From: an uncultured Oscillospiraceae bacterium
GTDB taxonomy: Bacteria; Bacillota; Clostridia; Oscillospirales; Oscillospiraceae
Assembly: GCA_934511165.1 (NCBI GenBank)
Contig: CAKSWA010000020.1
Location: 1 to 36,225 of the forward strand
Direction: 5' to 3'
Length of the DNA stretch: 36,225 nucleotides
Part shown: positions 5,879 to 13,761 of the stretch, piece after piece
How positions within the stretch are numbered: the stretch's first letter is position 1
How the letters are laid out: each line of letters begins with the position of its first letter
Notes under the pieces: model-generated
What the model was told of the DNA's origin: nothing
Database searches by the model: none
Seen by the model: the letters and a program-made list of their open reading frames with translations, nothing else
Made by a program: the position numbers and the translations under genes

Positions 5879-8800
5879 TTACTCCTTTTCCGCGGCGGGT
5901 TCCGCCGCCGGTTTTTGCAGTTTGTGCCACGCGGCAATGAGCGCGCGGGCTTCCGGGATGGGTCTGGCGCCGGGCCTGAGCTTCAGTCCCAGGCGCGGCT
6001 CGCGTCCGGCTTCGAGCTTGACGCGGCCTTTGAACTCCTTCTGCGCATAGAGCGCGGAGAGGGTTTCCATGTCGAAATTCTCTACCTTGAAATAGAGCAT
6101 GTTCCCCTTCTGGGAGATGTCTGAGATACCGGAACGCCCGGCCTCGCCGCGCAATAACGCCACATGGATGAGCGCGTTGACAGCGCCCGGTGGGTCACCG
6201 AAGCGGTCGATGAGCTCATCGGTGAGATCGTCGGCGTCCGCCTCGGTGCGGATGAGCGCGATGCGGCGGTAAAGATCCATGCGCTGCTCGGCGCTGGGGA
6301 CATACTTTTCCGGGATATTCGCCGTGACGGAGAGATCGGCGGCGCACTCAGTGCGCACGGGGGGCTTCTCGCCCTTTTCCTCCAGCACGGCTTCCTCGAG
6401 CAGCTTCAGATACATATCGTAGCCAACGTCCATCATGTGGCCCGACTGCTCCGCACCGAGAAGATTGCCCGCGCCGCGGATTTCCAGGTCGCGCATCGCG
6501 ATCTGGAATCCGGCGTTGAACTCGGCAAACTCGCGGATGGCGGTGAGGCGCTTTTCGGCGATTTCCGTGAGCGCCTTTTCGGGGCGGTAGAGAAGATAGG
6601 CGCTCGCGCGCCGTGCGCTTCGCCCGACACGCCCGCGCAGCTGGTGGAGCTGGGCAAGGCCGAGCTTATCGGCGTCCTCCACAATGAGGGTGTTGACGTT
6701 CGGGATATCGATGCCGGTCTCGATGATCGTCGTACACACGAGCACCTGAATTTTTCCCTCGACCATATCGTCCATGACGCGGGAGAGCTGTTCCTCGTCC
6801 ATCTTGCCGTGCGCCACGCCGACGGATACCCCGCCGCCGAGCTGCTTTTGCAGCCGCAGCGCCACGTGCTCGATGTTTTCCACGCGGTTGTGGAGATAGT
6901 ACACCTGTCCGCCGCGGATCAGCTCGCGCCGGATGGCGTCGCACACGGCCTTTTCGTCCTGCTCCATCACGAACGTCTGCACCGGCTGGCGGTCGCGCGG
7001 CGGCTCCTCGATGGTGGACATGCTGCGCAGTCCCGAGAGCGCCATGTTGAGCGTGCGCGGGATGGGCGTGGCCGAGAGCGTCAAAACATCGACGCCCTTC
7101 GACATTTCCTTGAGCTTTTCCTTGTGCGTCACGCCGAAGCGCTGCTCCTCGTCCACGATGAGAAGGCCGAGGTCTTTGAAAGCAACGCTCTTTTGCAGCA
7201 GGCTGTGCGTGCCGATGAGAAGATCGATGCTGCCCGCGAGCGTCTTTTGGAGAATGTCCTTTTTCTGGCTGGGCGTGCTGTAGCGCGAGAGAAGCGCGAT
7301 CTCGACCGGGTAGCCGAAGAAGCGGCGCATCGCGGTCTGGTAATGCTGGCGGGCAAGCACCGTGGTGGGTACGAGAATGGCGCACTGCTTGCCGTCCAGA
7401 ATGCACTTCATCGCCGCGCGCAGCGCGACCTCCGTTTTGCCGTAACCAACGTCGCCGCAGAGCAGGCGATCCATCGGCACGTCCTTTTCCATGTCGTCCT
7501 TGATCTCCTGAATGCACCGGAGCTGGTCGTCCGTTTCGGCATAGCCGAACGACTCTTCAAACTCCGCCTGCCATGGGCTGTCCGGCGAAAAGGCAAAGCC
7601 CGGCGTGCGGGCGCGCGCAGCATAGAGCTTTGTGAGCTCGGCGGCGAGCTCCCTGGCTGCCGCCTTGGCGCGCGTCGTCGTCTTTTTCCACTCCGCGCCG
7701 CCCATGCGCGAGAGCTTCACGGGGCGGTCTTCGCCGCCGCCGATGTATTTCGACACAAGGTCGAGCTGCGTTGCCGGAACGTACAGGCTGTCCGACCCGG
7801 CGTAGCATATTTTAATGTAGTCCTTCTCGACGCCGTCCACCGGCAGCTTGAAAATGCCGGCAAAGCGGCCGATGCCGTGGTGCTCGTGCACAACGAGATC
7901 GCCGACGGAGAGATCGGCGCAGGAGCCGAGCTTTTCGCGGTCGGCCATGGCGCGCTTTCGCTTGCGGCTTCGCAGCGCGCCCGCGGCGATCTGCGTATCG
8001 GTCAATACGGCAAGGTGCACCTCCGGCGCTTCGAGTCCCGCGGAGAGCGCCCCCACCGCAACGGCGGCGCGCCCCTCCGGCGGCAGAGCGCCGTTCGGGA
8101 AGCCGCGCAGCGGCCGTATGCCATTGCGCTCGAGCATCGAGGCGAGCACGTCCGCCCGGCGGTCGTCCGAGGCGAACACCACAACGCGGAAGCCATTTTC
8201 GAGATACCGCTGCACATCGGCGAGCGCCGTTTCCGCGCTGCCGCCATAGCTTGGGAGCTGGCGGACGTTCGTATCGAGCACCGACCGGGGAGAGAGGGGA
8301 TAGCGCCCCGCGCTGAAGGCGTCCGCCATCACGACCGCGAAATCCGCAATCTTTTCACAGGCGTCCTTCCACGGCAGAAGGTAATCTCCCGTGTCCGCGA
8401 CCGGGAACGCACCCTCGCGCAGAATTTTCAGATCGTCCGCGAGAGAGTCGGCAATGTCCTTGGCTTTCTCGGCGCAGCGGTTCGGCGCATCAATATAAAC
8501 TATGGCGTCCGGAGCGATGAAATCGAGCGCCGTTGAATACTCAGAGTATAATTCGGGGAGATACCGGTCGCTCCACGGCAGGGGCGCGCCGGAGGAAATT
8601 CGCTCGGCATCGCGGCGAAGACGGCGGGCAAGCTCTCCCTGCTCGCGCCGCTCGGCGCGCGCGGCGCGGCTCAAAAGCGCCTTGGCGATGTTCTCGGCGC
8701 GGTTTGGGTCGACGAGCGCTTCACACGCGGGCAGCACGCGGAATGATTCGAGCGTTTCCGCGCGGCGCTGCGTGTCGGTATCGAAAAAGCCCATGGAGTC

Positions 8801-9397
8801 GATTTCGTCGCCCCAGAACTCGGCGCGCACCGGGCGCTCCGCGCCGGGGGAGAAGATATCGAGAATGCCGCCGCGGCGCGAAAACTGACCGGGGCCCTCC
8901 ACCATGTCGCTGCGGCGGTAGCCGCACGCGAGCAGACGCGGCTCGAGCACTTCCGGGCCTTCGCCCTCGCCGACGCGGAGCGTAAAGGCGGCGTTTTCCA
9001 GAATATCCGGCGGCAGCGTGCGCTGCAAAAGGCCGGAAACGGTGCATACCGCGACCGAAGCGCCGGAATAGAGCGCGTCGAGCGCGCGCAGCCGCCGCTG
9101 CTCCTCCTGCCGGGAGACGACTTCGATGTCGCGCAGGGCGAGATCGCGCCCTGTGAGCTGCACAACACTCTCGCCGAGCAGCGCTTCGAGATCGGCGGCG
9201 AGCGTCCCGGCGTTCGTCTCATCGGTGCAGAGCACGAAGATGGGCCGGTCGGTCTCGCGGCGGAGCAACGCCGCGCCGAGCGCGCGCATTGCGCCGCCCG
9301 ATTGCGTCAAAAGGGCAGGCAAATAGCCCTCCTCGACCCTTAGGGGGAGGGTAGCAAGGGAGGGTGTTTTTCCTATAGCTTTGATTATAGCGTCCAT
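5879..9397 (-). CDS. mfd: Transcription-repair coupling factor Mfd
   Basis: An 1172-residue DNA translocase that removes stalled RNA polymerase and recruits UvrA. In order: UvrB-like N-terminal region (to about 330, with LVDPNRAENI and GGILDIFSPG), the CarD-like RNA polymerase interaction domain (about 495-570, DLVVHEHHGIGRF), SF2 helicase lobes with Walker A GDVGYGKTE (about 648) and DEEQ box VDEEQRFG (about 745), the LSATPIPRTL motif III, QLRGRVGRS motif VI, then the regulatory D7 domain at the end. Length fits the family (about 1150). I chose ATG 9397 (MDAIIKAIG), matching usual Mfd N-termini. No good ribosome site precedes it, and a promoter ends only a few bases upstream, so the message may be leaderless. 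Codons about 10-30 resemble GC-rich hairpin repeats seen nearby. Confidence 0.97.
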   Translation of the reverse strand: MDAIIKAIGKTPSLATLPLRVEEGYLPALLTQSGGAMRALGAALLRRETDRPIFVLCTDETNAGTLAADLEALLGESVVQLTGRDLALRDIEVVSRQEEQRRLRALDALYSGASVAVCTVSGLLQRTLPPDILENAAFTLRVGEGEGPEVLEPRLLACGYRRSDMVEGPGQFSRRGGILDIFSPGAERPVRAEFWGDEIDSMGFFDTDTQRRAETLESFRVLPACEALVDPNRAENIAKALLSRAARAERREQGELARRLRRDAERISSGAPLPWSDRYLPELYSEYSTALDFIAPDAIVYIDAPNRCAEKAKDIADSLADDLKILREGAFPVADTGDYLLPWKDACEKIADFAVVMADAFSAGRYPLSPRSVLDTNVRQLPSYGGSAETALADVQRYLENGFRVVVFASDDRRADVLASMLERNGIRPLRGFPNGALPPEGRAAVAVGALSAGLEAPEVHLAVLTDTQIAAGALRSRKRKRAMADREKLGSCADLSVGDLVVHEHHGIGRFAGIFKLPVDGVEKDYIKICYAGSDSLYVPATQLDLVSKYIGGGEDRPVKLSRMGGAEWKKTTTRAKAAARELAAELTKLYAARARTPGFAFSPDSPWQAEFEESFGYAETDDQLRCIQEIKDDMEKDVPMDRLLCGDVGYGKTEVALRAAMKCILDGKQCAILVPTTVLARQHYQTAMRRFFGYPVEIALLSRYSTPSQKKDILQKTLAGSIDLLIGTHSLLQKSVAFKDLGLLIVDEEQRFGVTHKEKLKEMSKGVDVLTLSATPIPRTLNMALSGLRSMSTIEEPPRDRQPVQTFVMEQDEKAVCDAIRRELIRGGQVYYLHNRVENIEHVALRLQKQLGGGVSVGVAHGKMDEEQLSRVMDDMVEGKIQVLVCTTIIETGIDIPNVNTLIVEDADKLGLAQLHQLRGRVGRSARRASAYLLYRPEKALTEIAEKRLTAIREFAEFNAGFQIAMRDLEIRGAGNLLGAEQSGHMMDVGYDMYLKLLEEAVLEEKGEKPPVRTECAADLSVTANIPEKYVPSAEQRMDLYRRIALIRTEADADDLTDELIDRFGDPPGAVNALIHVALLRGEAGRSGISDISQKGNMLYFKVENFDMETLSALYAQKEFKGRVKLEAGREPRLGLKLRPGARPIPEARALIAAWHKLQKPAAEPAAEKE

Positions 9398-9405
9398 AAG
9401 TATAA

Positions 9406-9434
9406 AGAATACACCTTTACCGTGTCGTTTGCAA
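9406..9434 (-). promoter_or_regulatory. Candidate mfd promoter giving a very short leader
   Basis: On the minus strand TTGCAA (9429-9434), a 17-nt spacer and TATTCT (9406-9411) predict a start within a few bases of ATG 9397. The -10 matches consensus at four of six positions. Confidence 0.4.
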
Positions 9435-9463
9435 GAAAAAAGCCTCCCCGGTATACGGGGAGG
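9435..9463 (-). terminator. Intrinsic terminator between the PDZ gene and mfd
   Basis: The 8-bp stem CCTCCCCG / CGGGGAGG (9443-9450 with 9456-9463) is followed on the minus strand by CTTTTTT. It should stop leftward transcription coming from the PDZ gene before the mfd promoter, which makes mfd an independent unit. Confidence 0.75.
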
Positions 9464-9466
9464 TTG

Positions 9467-9600
9467 AAACCCCTCAGTCACGGCGCTGCGCGCCGCGCCT
9501 GCTCCCCTGTTAGGGGAGTCAAGTAAGTTTTACGATAACCGGCTTGTCTCCCCTGACAGGGGAGGTGGATTTTGCCGCAGGCAAAAGCCGGAGGGGTTTA
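9467..9600. repeat. Dispersed palindromic repeat, long composite copy
   Basis: A 134-bp element that begins AAACCCCTCAGTCA and ends GGAGGGGTTT. It contains two CTCCCCTGnnAGGGGAG hairpins and the stem TTTTGCCgcaGGCAAAA. In reverse complement it aligns end to end with 25108-25238. It lies just past the stop codon of the PDZ gene. Confidence 0.8.
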
Positions 9601-9612
9601 TCGTATAGCTGA

Positions 9613-10338
9613 TTACCAAGCGTTATCAAAATCACACCAGGCTTCGTCCTCGTCCTCTTCGGCGCACGCTTCGGGAAGAGCGCCGAACACGACCGGAACA
9701 TCCCGGTATTCTCCGGCGCGGTACACGGTGAGCACCGCTTCATAGCCGGGGGTGAGGGTATTTTCCGCGGCGGTGAGATCGGCAGCGGAGGCAATGTCGG
9801 TGCCATCCAGCCGGATGATGATATCGCCGCTGCAAAGCCCCGCGAGACACGCCGGGCTGCCGTCCTCCACGGCATAAACCTGTACGCCGGGAACCATGGC
9901 GTTGCTGTCTGAGCGGTTATAATACTCCGCCGCGGCGCAGCTCACGGTCTGGACGATCATGCCGAGATAGGGGCGCTCCCCGGACGGAGCGCTCGTCGCC
10001 GAGGGGGGTGTATCGGCGTTTACGGCGGCGGAGATCGCCGCGCTGCCGGAAATATCTTCGATGGCAAAGGCCGCCTCCGGCGTGGCGGAGGGAATGGATG
10101 TTTTGGTGTTCACCGCCGGTTGTTCCGCATCGGAGAGCGCCGAGGTGAGCAGCGAGCCGAGTACGAAAAACATGAGGCAAAGCCCCGCCACGCGAAGCGG
10201 CGACGGCGTTTTTTTCGTGCCGGAGGATTTTTCTTCCGTAAAGGAGTAGCAGCGTGGCGTATTCGGCGCGTCGTCCTGCCGTATATAGCTTGCGTCGGTA
10301 AAGCCGACGGTTCGTTCGCGCGTGGGTTTTTCGCTCAT
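9613..10338 (-). CDS. Membrane-anchored PDZ domain protein
   Basis: A 241-residue protein with a cytoplasmic N-terminus of about 48 residues, one membrane helix (49-68, LRVAGLCLMFFVLGSLLTSA), a Ser/Ala/Pro-rich linker and an external PDZ domain (from about RPYLGMIVQT; carboxylate-loop-like GSPACLAGLCSGDIIIRLDG). Such PDZ modules follow HtrA/DegP proteases, but no protease domain is present here, so it may be a substrate or peptide-binding adaptor for envelope quality control. The tail is acidic (EEDEDEAW). ATG 10338 has AAGGAG 8 nt upstream, and the reading frame upstream of it is not needed. It is a single-gene unit with a terminator and repeat downstream. The domain call is good; the role is unknown. 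Confidence 0.75.
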   Translation of the reverse strand: MSEKPTRERTVGFTDASYIRQDDAPNTPRCYSFTEEKSSGTKKTPSPLRVAGLCLMFFVLGSLLTSALSDAEQPAVNTKTSIPSATPEAAFAIEDISGSAAISAAVNADTPPSATSAPSGERPYLGMIVQTVSCAAAEYYNRSDSNAMVPGVQVYAVEDGSPACLAGLCSGDIIIRLDGTDIASAADLTAAENTLTPGYEAVLTVYRAGEYRDVPVVFGALPEACAEEDEDEAWCDFDNAW

Positions 10339-10369
10339 ATCTGCCGCTCCTTTCCAATGTTTTGCCCTT

Positions 10370-10375
10370 ATTATA
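10370..10375 (-). promoter_or_regulatory. Consensus -10 box upstream of the PDZ gene
   Basis: TATAAT on the minus strand, 32 nt before ATG 10338. No good -35 lies 16-18 nt upstream; TTGTCA is present but only 11 nt away. Confidence 0.4.
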
Positions 10376-10490
10376 GCGAGGAGTTGTGACAAATGCATGA
10401 ACAAGCCGGGAAATTTCCGCGGTATTGCATTTTTTGTGTTTTTACGATATCATAAAACATTAGTTAAAATGAAAAACGGAGGCAATCTCT

Positions 10491-11135
10491 ATGGCAAGCA
10501 AATATCTGGATATGTGTCCGCCGGTGCTGGCGTCGCTCAAGGCGGGAACGCCGATCATCGCCATCGAGACCGGATTTTTCATGCAGCTGCCTTACCCGCG
10601 CAATCTGGAGGCGCTGCAGGAGTGCGAGCAGGCGTTTTACCGGCGCGACTGCGTGCCGTGCTGCGTCGGCATTGTGAATGGACGGCTCAAGGCCGGACTT
10701 TCCAAGCAGGATATGGACACGCTCTGCCGCAGCGGCGGCAGCTGCACGCGCTCGCAGATTCCCGCGCTCGTCGGCGGCGGGTCTACGTCCGGCACGGGTC
10801 CCTCCGCTACGCTGGCCATTGCGCGTATGGCGGGCATTGTCCCGGTCATGGCGCCGGGGCTGCGCGATTCTCTCGCCGATCTGGACGCGCTCTCCGGCTC
10901 TTCGCGGCTCGTGTTCTGCGGGAAGGTCTCGCCGGACAAGGCGCTGCTCTTTTCCTCGCGCGGTGTGCCGGTGCTGCGGCTGCCCGCGGAGGAGCTTGCG
11001 GACGCGTATCTCGTGCAGCGCGACCTTGAAGTGAACGAGTGCACGGTCATCCCCTGCGGCGACACGCTCGGCGATATTGCCGAGAAGGCCTCCGCCGTGG
11101 CGATGGATATTAAAAGAAAAACCGCGGCAGTATAA
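10491..11135 (+). CDS. Divergent, shortened pseudouridine-5'-phosphate glycosidase (PsuG/IndA) homologue
   Basis: A 214-residue protein whose residues 20-155 align by eye with PsuG, which splits pseudouridine 5'-phosphate into uracil and ribose 5-phosphate. Shared landmarks are IAIETGFFMQLPYPRNLEAL (like ALEST...GMPxPQN; Glu26), VGIVNGRLKAGLSKQDMDTL, ATLAIARMAGI and a later Asp126/Lys145 pair. It is about 90 residues short of PsuG (about 305). The Lys of the family motif KVSRRDL is replaced in SCTRSQI, and the Gly-rich TGGIGGVHRG loop is collapsed to APGLR. So classical glycosidase activity is doubtful; a related sugar-base activity or a non-catalytic role is possible. GGAGG lies 8 nt before ATG 10491. 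It stands alone, head-on to the replication fork. Confidence 0.65.
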   Translation: MASKYLDMCPPVLASLKAGTPIIAIETGFFMQLPYPRNLEALQECEQAFYRRDCVPCCVGIVNGRLKAGLSKQDMDTLCRSGGSCTRSQIPALVGGGSTSGTGPSATLAIARMAGIVPVMAPGLRDSLADLDALSGSSRLVFCGKVSPDKALLFSSRGVPVLRLPAEELADAYLVQRDLEVNECTVIPCGDTLGDIAEKASAVAMDIKRKTAAV

Positions 11136-11160
11136 AAATAAATCGTTTTCTGCAAACCCA

Positions 11161-11210
11161 CTTGGCTCCCCTAATAGGGGAGCTGGCAGCGAAGCTGACT
11201 GAAGGGTTTA
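11161..11210. repeat. Partial copy of the dispersed palindromic repeat
   Basis: This holds the right half of the element: GGCTCCCCTAATAGGGGAGC, then TGGCAGCGAAGCTGACTGAAGGGTTT. The AAACCCCTC end is missing. It lies 25 nt after the PsuG-like gene. Confidence 0.75.
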
Positions 11211-11235
11211 CAACAAATCCATTTATTTTGCTCAG

Positions 11236-11264
11236 AAGGCTCCCTTTGATGAGGGAGCCTTTTT
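11236..11264 (+). terminator. Terminator between two convergent genes
   Basis: A 10-bp stem AAGGCTCCCT / AGGGAGCCTT (11236-11245 with 11252-11261) followed by TTTTT. It is strongest for rightward transcription but sits directly after the pstB stop, so it may serve both directions. Confidence 0.8.
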
Positions 11265-11265
11265 A

Positions 11266-12021
11266 TTAGCCGAATTTGCCCTGGACGTAGTCTCTTGTGC
11301 GGCTGTCCTCGGCTTCGTTAAAGATTTTCGCCGTGTCGTCCATCTCCACGAGCTTGCCGAGCAGAAAAAACGCCGTCTTATCCGAGATACGCGCGGCCTG
11401 CTGCATGTTGTGCGTGACGATAACGATGGTGTACATTTTTTTGAGCTCCAGCGCCAGCTCCTCAATGCGCCCCGTGGAAATGGGGTCGAGCGCGCTCGTC
11501 GGCTCGTCCATCAAAAGCACCTCCGGCTCGGCGGCGAGAGCGCGGGCGATGCAGAGTCTCTGCTGCTGGCCGCCGGAGAGACCGAGGGCGCTCTTTTTGA
11601 GCTTGTCCTTCGTCTCGTCCCAGATGGCGGCGCTTTTGAGCGATTTCTCGACGATCTCGTCGAGCTCCGCACGGCCGCGCACGCCGTGCAGGCGGGGCGC
11701 GTAGGCGATGTTATCGTAAATGCTCATTGGGAACGGGTTCGGCTTCTGGAATACCATGCCGATGCGGCTGCGAAGCTCCGTAACGTCGATCTTGTCGCCG
11801 TAGACGTTGTGGCCGTGGAAGAGCACCGCGCCGTCGATCTTGCAGCCGGGCACCAGATCGTTCATGCGGTCGAGCGTTTTGAGATACGTGGATTTGCCGC
11901 AGCCGGAGGGGCCGATGAGCGCCGTGATCTCGTTCGGGAAAATGTCCGTGTCGATGCCGTAGAGCGCCTGAAACGTGCCGTAGCGAAGGTCGAGCTTTTT
12001 CGTTTGCAGAATGGGTTCCAT
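11266..12021 (-). CDS. pstB: Phosphate ABC transporter ATP-binding protein PstB
   Basis: A 251-residue ABC ATPase of the PstB type. It has Walker A GPSGCGKST, the PstB-typical LIPGCKIDG-like region (LVPGCKIDGAVLFHGHNVY), Q-loop VFQKPNPFPMSIYDN, signature LSGGQQQR, Walker B LLMDEPTSALDP and the H-loop IVTHNMQQA. It powers high-affinity phosphate import through PstC and PstA. It lies 6 nt after pstA; the spacing from AAGGA to the ATG is long (about 13 nt), so translation may depend on coupling. It is the last gene of the operon; no phoU follows. Confidence 0.97.
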   Translation of the reverse strand: MEPILQTKKLDLRYGTFQALYGIDTDIFPNEITALIGPSGCGKSTYLKTLDRMNDLVPGCKIDGAVLFHGHNVYGDKIDVTELRSRIGMVFQKPNPFPMSIYDNIAYAPRLHGVRGRAELDEIVEKSLKSAAIWDETKDKLKKSALGLSGGQQQRLCIARALAAEPEVLLMDEPTSALDPISTGRIEELALELKKMYTIVIVTHNMQQAARISDKTAFFLLGKLVEMDDTAKIFNEAEDSRTRDYVQGKFG

Positions 12022-12027
12022 AAATTT

Positions 12028-12861
12028 TTACCGTTCCTTTCCGGCCCTGCCCGCCGTGAGCGAGGCGAGAAGATTGAGCGCGAGCGTCAGCAGGAGCAGC
12101 ACCGCCGCGATGCCGAAGGCGATATCAAACTTGCCCTGCTCGCTTGCATAAAGATACAGCGCCACGGAAAGCGACGCCGAGGAGGATTCGAGCGCCGCTT
12201 TGAACCCCAGCAGCCGCAGACCGAAGCCCGCGGTGAAGAGGAGCGCCGCGCTCTCGCCGGTGATACGTCCGACGGAGAGAATACTCCCGGTCACGATGCC
12301 GTCCACAGCGTTCGGCAGTACGACGGTGCGCACCATGTGCCACTTGCCGCTGCCGAGCGCGAGAGCGCCTTCGCGGTAGACTCTCGGCACGGCGAGCAGG
12401 CTCTCGCGCGTGTTCGCCATAACCGTGGGGAGCACCATGAGCGCGATCGTGAGGCCGCCGGCGAGAACGCCCTGCTTCAGCCCGCCGAGTTTAATGAAGA
12501 ACAGCATACCGATGAGGCCGAAGAGGATGGACGGGATGCCCGTGAGCGTTTCGGCGGCGAAGCTGATGAGCCGCACAACGCGCGGATTTTCTGCATACTC
12601 GGTGATGTATACCGCCGCGCCCACGCCGAGCGGGAGCGCCACGCCCATCGCGATAAGAATGAGATAGAGCGTGTTGCAGATGTTGGGGAGGATGCCGGTC
12701 GTCCCGGCCAGATAGCTCGTTGCGGTCGTGAGGAACGACCATGTAAGCTGCGGCAGACCGCGCTTTATAATGATCCCGATCAGGAAGAGCAGAATACCGC
12801 CGGTAATCACCGCCGCGGCGACGAGAGCAACTTTCAAGAAAATCTCCCGGAGCTTTCTCAT
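12028..12861 (-). CDS. pstA: Phosphate ABC transporter permease PstA
   Basis: A 277-residue inner permease with about six membrane helices and the binding-protein-dependent permease (MetI-like) fold. Typical PstA stretches are GILPNICNTLYLI, PLGVGAAVYITEYAE, GIPSILFGLIGMLFF and the EAA loop region REGALALGSGKWHMVRTVVLPNAVDGIVTG. ATG 12861 overlaps the pstC stop in an ATGA arrangement and has AAAGGAG upstream, so translation is coupled to pstC. Confidence 0.96.
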   Translation of the reverse strand: MRKLREIFLKVALVAAAVITGGILLFLIGIIIKRGLPQLTWSFLTTATSYLAGTTGILPNICNTLYLILIAMGVALPLGVGAAVYITEYAENPRVVRLISFAAETLTGIPSILFGLIGMLFFIKLGGLKQGVLAGGLTIALMVLPTVMANTRESLLAVPRVYREGALALGSGKWHMVRTVVLPNAVDGIVTGSILSVGRITGESAALLFTAGFGLRLLGFKAALESSSASLSVALYLYASEQGKFDIAFGIAAVLLLLTLALNLLASLTAGRAGKER

Positions 12862-13721
12862 GCCTTTTCGCTCCTTTCGCTGAGAAGCCGCAGCGCGGCG
12901 TTAATGAGAAGAATGAAGAAAAACAGCACCAGACCCACGGAGAAGAGCGCGTCGCGCTGGAGAGAGCCGTAGGCGGCGTAGGACATTTCGGAGACGATGG
13001 CCGTTGTGAGAAAGCGGACGGACGCAAAGAGCGACGGCATATTGGCAACGTTGCCCGCTATCATGAGGATCGCCATCGCCTCGCCGACGGCGCGGCCTGT
13101 GCCCTGGATGATAGAGGCGATCACGCCGCTTTTTGCCGCCTTGAGCGAGACAAGAAACCACGTCTCCACCTTTGTTGCGCCGAGCGCGAGGGAGGCCTCC
13201 TCGTATTCGCGCGGCACGGCGCGCAGCGCCGTTTCCGAAACGGATACGATGTAGGGGAGGATCATGACCGTAAGCACGAGAATGGCCGTGAGCAGGCACG
13301 CGCCGGAGGAGAGGGAGAACGTTTTCTGCACGAGCGGCACGAGCACCGTCATACCCACAAGGCCGTACACGACCGAAGGGATGCCCGCGAGCAGCGCCAC
13401 ACAGCTTCGCGCCGCGGCAGCGACGCGCGGCGGGGCGGCTTTGGCGAGAAACACCGCTGTGAAGAGTCCGAGCGGAACGCCGAGGATCAGCGCGCCCGCC
13501 GTGCCGTAAATGCTCGTGAGGATGAACGGCAATATCCCGAATTCATTGGTCGGGGCGTTCCACGTTTCGCCGAAAAGAAAATTCCAGAGCCCGATCTCCC
13601 GGATCGCCGGGACGCCGGAGATCACAAGATACAGGCAGATGCACAGCACAAATCCTACTGCCGCGATGCCGCAGAGGAGAAAACTCCATTTTACGATGTT
13701 TTCCAAAAGCCTTTTCTTCAT
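12858..13721 (-). CDS. pstC: Phosphate ABC transporter permease PstC
   Basis: A 287-residue permease with six predicted helices. PstC landmarks are GAGIPSVVYGLVGM-like LLAGIPSVVYGLVGMTVLV, YIVSVSETALRAVPREYEEAS, and the EAA region LGATKVETWFLVSLKAAKSG followed by GRAVGEAMAILMIAGN. I chose ATG 13721 (MKKRLLENIVKW), the usual PstC N-terminus. The frame is open to an ATG at 13832, but that stretch contains the operator repeats and -10 of the promoter, so it is upstream of the transcript. It is the first gene of pstC-pstA-pstB. No pstS precedes it: the next gene upstream is the divergent dnaA. Confidence 0.95.
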   Translation of the reverse strand: MKKRLLENIVKWSFLLCGIAAVGFVLCICLYLVISGVPAIREIGLWNFLFGETWNAPTNEFGILPFILTSIYGTAGALILGVPLGLFTAVFLAKAAPPRVAAAARSCVALLAGIPSVVYGLVGMTVLVPLVQKTFSLSSGACLLTAILVLTVMILPYIVSVSETALRAVPREYEEASLALGATKVETWFLVSLKAAKSGVIASIIQGTGRAVGEAMAILMIAGNVANMPSLFASVRFLTTAIVSEMSYAAYGSLQRDALFSVGLVLFFFILLINAALRLLSERSEKA

Positions 13722-13729
13722 AAAAGCAC

Positions 13730-13761
13730 AATACTCCCCGACTTTCTTGTCGGGGAGTATT
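13730..13761. other. Inverted repeat at the pst transcription start
   Basis: A perfect 13-bp inverted repeat, AATACTCCCCGAC / GTCGGGGAGTATT, with a 6-nt loop, 9 nt before ATG 13721. The predicted -10 (13759-13764) overlaps its outer arm, so the mRNA would start with only the inner CCCCGAC / GTCGGGG stem. The second arm holds GGGGAG, the best available ribosome site. Confidence 0.6.

Noticed and set aside
985..8536. Long plus-strand open frames opposite feoB, the foldase and mfd (for example 985-3126, 4131-6050, 6164-8536)
   Set aside because: Same GC-bias shadow effect; no ribosome site or recognisable domain, and the sense genes are secure.
9398..9481. Upstream in-frame extension of Mfd
   Set aside because: It would run through the promoter, the terminator hairpin and the edge of a repeat, and Mfd homologues start near MDAIIKAIG.
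13730..13761. Transcription attenuator or riboswitch upstream of pstC
   Set aside because: The predicted transcript starts within the repeat, and no T-run follows the stem.
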